Source of the DNA: a virus
Length of the DNA stretch: 25,219 nucleotides
Strand: one strand, 5' to 3'
Virus record (IMG/VR): IMGVR_UViG_3300033142_000339
Span: 1 to 25,219 of that record
Part shown: in pieces, positions 22,866-25,219 of the stretch
How positions within the stretch are numbered: the first letter of the stretch is position 1
Layout: each line of letters starts with the position of its first letter
Position numbers and translations under genes: made by a program
Notes under the pieces: model-generated
What the model saw: only the letters and a program-made list of their open reading frames with translations
Database searches by the model: none
What the model was told of the DNA's origin: nothing

Positions 22866-24098
22866 CTACAAAGATAATAAATCACTTTTAAAGTGCTTGA
22901 TTGTATAATCTTTCTTCTTTATAACTGCTTTATAAATCTTATTTTCTATTCCCTTATCTGCAAAAACCCAATATACTTTATTAGTCTCTCTGTCTTTTGT
23001 TGTCATCCTATCACGAGACTGCCAATAACTTGTTGCGCTAAAATCTATATTGTAATAAACCAAACAATCCGCCTCTTTTAAAGAGATTCCCTCTCGCCCA
23101 CTTACGATTTGTAGTGCTATATTTTTATGTGTGTCTTTAAAGACACTTAGTTCGGTTGTCAAATTTTCTTTAAAAATTGTTTTTAATATATTTAATTCTT
23201 CTTTAAATTTATAAAATATACCTATTTTTTTTCCGTCAAAATATTTTTTTATAAACAACGCTTTGTTCATATCAAGTATCATAGAGTTCCCACTTTCAAA
23301 TTTAATCGTACCTGAATATATCTGATGAAGTTTAATCATTAGCTTAACCGGTGTGTCCGCAAGTATCACCTCTTCCTTTCCTTCTATTACTAAATCTTTC
23401 TGTAATCTTTTAGCTAAAGTGTAGGTAGATTCTTGCATTTTTACTAACAAAACTTTTTCATTTGTCTTAGTTTTAAAACCTGCTTGGCTTTGAGAAAAGT
23501 TAATAGTGTATGGTTTTAACATAGATAAAATCCTCTCTTGCCCTCTCGAATAATCTCTTATATGTATTCCATTAATTTTCTTTTCTACTATATTAACATA
23601 CTCTCTAGCGAATTTGTAAAAACTTTTATACTCCCTAAATGGATTAGTAGGGATGCCGTATACTTGATGGTATAATTGACTGTAGGATTCGGGGGTAGGA
23701 GTTCCGGATAATAAGATAACATAAGGATTGTGCTTTAGAATTAATTCCTTAATTTTTTTAGCGCGATTATTTGGCTTGGGAAAAGCGCCTAAACTATGTG
23801 CTTCATCACACACTATCATATCCCATTTTAAATCCGGAACTTTGTGAACAGATTCATAATTAATAACTATTAGTTTATATTTAGGAGAGAGTAATTTATA
23901 GTCCTGCTCAATAGATGTAATAGCTTTTTTCTTAGTAACAAACAAAACATTTTTTTGAAATAAAGTTTTAGCTATCCCTAAACTTGTAAGAGTTTTACCG
24001 GTTCTTACCTCCATAGCTAGATATAAAAATCTATGCTTCAATAAAATTGGTATTGATTTATCTATGATATCACTTTGATAATCTCTAAAATTCACCAT
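22866..24098 (-). CDS. SNF2-type DEAH superfamily 2 helicase
   Basis: A 410-aa protein with the SF2 helicase motif set: FRDYQ (Q-motif-like, residues 4-8), MEVRTGKT (motif I, Walker A, 29-36), NYESVHK (motif Ib region), CDEAHSLG (motif II, DEAH at 98-101), LLSGTPTPE (motif III, 129-137), then in the second RecA domain QIVSGREGISL (motif V) and WQSRDRM (motif VI). It is a minimal SNF2/Rad54-like ATPase without accessory domains. In phages such proteins act in DNA replication or recombination, moving on duplex DNA. It overlaps the upstream 73-aa gene by 7 nt (ATGGTGA) and its end carries a promoter for the next gene. Walker A lacks the usual first Gly (EVRTGKT), a variation common in phage SNF2 proteins. 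Confidence 0.87.
   Translation of the reverse strand: MVNFRDYQSDIIDKSIPILLKHRFLYLAMEVRTGKTLTSLGIAKTLFQKNVLFVTKKKAITSIEQDYKLLSPKYKLIVINYESVHKVPDLKWDMIVCDEAHSLGAFPKPNNRAKKIKELILKHNPYVILLSGTPTPESYSQLYHQVYGIPTNPFREYKSFYKFAREYVNIVEKKINGIHIRDYSRGQERILSMLKPYTINFSQSQAGFKTKTNEKVLLVKMQESTYTLAKRLQKDLVIEGKEEVILADTPVKLMIKLHQIYSGTIKFESGNSMILDMNKALFIKKYFDGKKIGIFYKFKEELNILKTIFKENLTTELSVFKDTHKNIALQIVSGREGISLKEADCLVYYNIDFSATSYWQSRDRMTTKDRETNKVYWVFADKGIENKIYKAVIKKKDYTIKHFKSDLLSL
22869..22876 (-). promoter_or_regulatory. Bacteroidota-type -7 promoter inside the helicase gene end
   Basis: On the minus strand, positions 22876 down to 22869 read TATCTTTG, followed by TAGTG and the VRR-NUC ATG at 22863. The element overlaps the last codons of the helicase (Leu-Ser-Leu-stop). 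Its 5-nt distance to the ATG equals that of the 421 promoter. An inverted repeat CACTTT-T-AAAGTG lies just upstream at 22883-22895. It would allow VRR-NUC and later genes to be expressed apart from the helicase and primase. Confidence 0.55.
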
Positions 24099-24313
24099 CT
24101 TTCATTTATATAATTCCTAATCTTAATACATTTCTCGTAATCTTCTTCGTCCTCAAAGTATTCTAATATTCCTTGTATGACATTTTCCTTAACCTCGTCA
24201 GTGGGGTCGTGAGCAAACATACCTAGTTCGGTAGATATAATATCTTCCGGTTCTTGTTTTTGAATAATAACTCTATACGAGTTAAGCATAGCTGTATGGA
24301 TATCTATTTCCAT
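24092..24313 (-). CDS. Hypothetical small acidic protein (73 aa)
   Basis: A 73-aa acidic, mostly helical protein (MEIDIHTAMLNSYRVIIQKQ; DPTDEVKENVIQGILEYFED; YEKCIKIRNYINERW). It starts directly at the nucleotide next to the primase-helicase stop (TAAATG) and ends with a 7-nt overlap with the SNF2 gene, so translation is likely coupled to both. No family is recognised. The C-terminal part resembles short proteins with a DEEDYEKC-type helix that are common beside phage replication genes, but no function can be given. Confidence 0.6.
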   Translation of the reverse strand: MEIDIHTAMLNSYRVIIQKQEPEDIISTELGMFAHDPTDEVKENVIQGILEYFEDEEDYEKCIKIRNYINERW

Positions 24314-25219
24314 TTAAGGTAAGTTTGATAGTAAAGTTTGAGCATTAACCATTTCTCTTTTTTCTTTTATTATTATCCATCTTCCACTAGAATCCCTTCC
24401 CTCTTCCGGTGGTACTCCTTCTTTAAACTTAGCATAAGAAATTAACCATTTATAAAATCGGGTACGCGATATAGTTAGTTTAGACTTAGGCGCATAGTCA
24501 GGATATTCCTCTACAAAATCTATGTATAGATTATGTTTATTTAATTTAGTCTCCACTACTAATTGAGTATTAGGTTTTTCTTTATCCAATAATCCACACC
24601 ACTCTATAAAGTCGTGAGAAGTTTCAGCAGATAGTTGTCGTATTTTTAGATTAACAAATTTACTTTTTTGTAATCCTTTATTTAAATAGTTTTGTAAACA
24701 CCCAATCATATAGTTATCAAATTGACACCACTCATCATCATCCCACTCCCCAAACATTAGTTTTCCAAAATCATCTAATGGGGTATGTTGCTTGTTATAA
24801 TGTTGGTGTAATTCCAATTCCCATTTTCTACGAGCAAAAGAATTACCCGCTCCTTTAATTGCATAATTAGTTGTTATAGCAATCTTAGGAGATTTGCTAA
24901 ACGGAATTTTAATTGCATCTTTATTTTTCTTTTCTAATGTCAACCCTTCGGTTACTACACTGAATAATCTTTCAAAGTCGAAATGTTTCCTTACATCATC
25001 AAACACAAGTATCTGTGTATCAGCAGACACTAATTGATAAGCAAAAGACCTTTCGAAAACGAAAGACTTTCCATCAATAGTAACCACCTTTTTCATTTGA
25101 GATAAAGCATTCATAAAAATTCCTTTACCCGTTCCTCCCTCCGGATTGTCCGAGATTAATTCATCATTTAAAATAACGGCAGGGCAATAAGATAAGTTCT
25201 TGTGCGCGTGCAATAAGAA
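24314..25219 (-). CDS. SF3 / D5-type primase-helicase, C-terminal part
   Basis: An open frame of 301 codons runs off the window edge; the TTG at 25213-25211 that could be read as a start lies inside the frame, and upstream codons continue open, so the true N-terminus (probably a primase or D5 N-terminal domain) lies outside. Visible motifs are NPEGGTGKG (Walker A), QILVFDDV (Walker B), KIAITTNYAIKG (motif C with Asn) and SFARRKWELEL (arginine finger). The opening LHAHKNLSYCPAVILNDE is typical of the SF3 helicase domain found with DUF5906/D5-like phage primases. A C-terminal winged-helix-like segment (ISRTRFYKWLISYAKF) follows. It would unwind DNA at replication forks. It is the first visible gene of the minus-strand operon. 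Confidence 0.82.
   Translation of the reverse strand, partial: FLLHAHKNLSYCPAVILNDELISDNPEGGTGKGIFMNALSQMKKVVTIDGKSFVFERSFAYQLVSADTQILVFDDVRKHFDFERLFSVVTEGLTLEKKNKDAIKIPFSKSPKIAITTNYAIKGAGNSFARRKWELELHQHYNKQHTPLDDFGKLMFGEWDDDEWCQFDNYMIGCLQNYLNKGLQKSKFVNLKIRQLSAETSHDFIEWCGLLDKEKPNTQLVVETKLNKHNLYIDFVEEYPDYAPKSKLTISRTRFYKWLISYAKFKEGVPPEEGRDSSGRWIIIKEKREMVNAQTLLSNLP

Noticed and set aside
25211-25213. TTG as the start of the SF3 helicase gene
   Set aside because: The frame stays open to the window edge and the visible protein begins inside the helicase domain, so the gene is cut by the window rather than starting here.

Overview
The window looks like a piece of a tailed, podovirus-type phage genome whose host is probably a member of the Bacteroidota (flavobacteria-like). 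The evidence for the virus is a long run of tail and internal-virion genes next to a compact set of DNA-replication genes. The evidence for the host group is three kinds of signal: low G+C (roughly one third by eye), A-rich start-codon leaders with no convincing Shine-Dalgarno sequence, and three perfect copies of the Bacteroidota -7 promoter element (TAnnTTTG), each 5-7 nt before an ATG. There are no tRNA or rRNA genes, CRISPR arrays, insertion sequences or integrase genes. The genome is almost fully packed: the longest gap between genes is 74 nt (360-433), so no stretch over 300 nt lacks a gene. The standard bacterial code fits all genes.

Plus strand, 30-20848 (virion genes). A small Ala/Thr-rich protein is followed by a terminator that is interleaved with a new promoter. 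Then come two adaptor/ring-type tail proteins (338 and 315 aa), a 1620-aa nozzle/tail-tube protein (T7 gp12 / P22 gp10 / crAss-like muzzle type), and two tail-associated proteins (319 and 269 aa). A second promoter at 9068 opens a block whose order, relative sizes and character match T7 genes 13-14-15-16: a 136-aa GNAT-fold-like protein, a 228-aa Ala-rich protein with hydrophobic ends, a 672-aa hydrophilic protein and a giant 2824-aa protein. The giant protein has a Gly/Ala-rich hydrophobic zone, a zinc-metallopeptidase motif (HEVMH), a likely ADP-ribosyltransferase-type domain, two hydrophobic segments near the C-terminus and an odd Phe-Asp repeat tail. It is probably the ejected DNA-translocation protein and may also carry effector enzymes into the host. 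A 45-aa basic protein closes the block.

Minus strand, 25219-20853 (DNA-metabolism genes). Reading leftwards, the genes are an SF3/D5-type primase-helicase (N-terminus outside the window), a 73-aa unknown, an SNF2-type helicase, a VRR-NUC nuclease, a 107-aa unknown, a 64-aa helical protein, a calcineurin-like metallophosphoesterase, a PD-(D/E)XK-type nuclease and a 50-aa zinc-ribbon protein. They sit nearly end to end, mostly touching or overlapping, which suggests one operon with an extra internal promoter at 22876-22869.

The two blocks converge at 20848/20853 with only 4 nt between stop codons, inside a perfect 18-bp palindrome. Functional names rest on motifs, gene order and remembered family features; no database search was possible.
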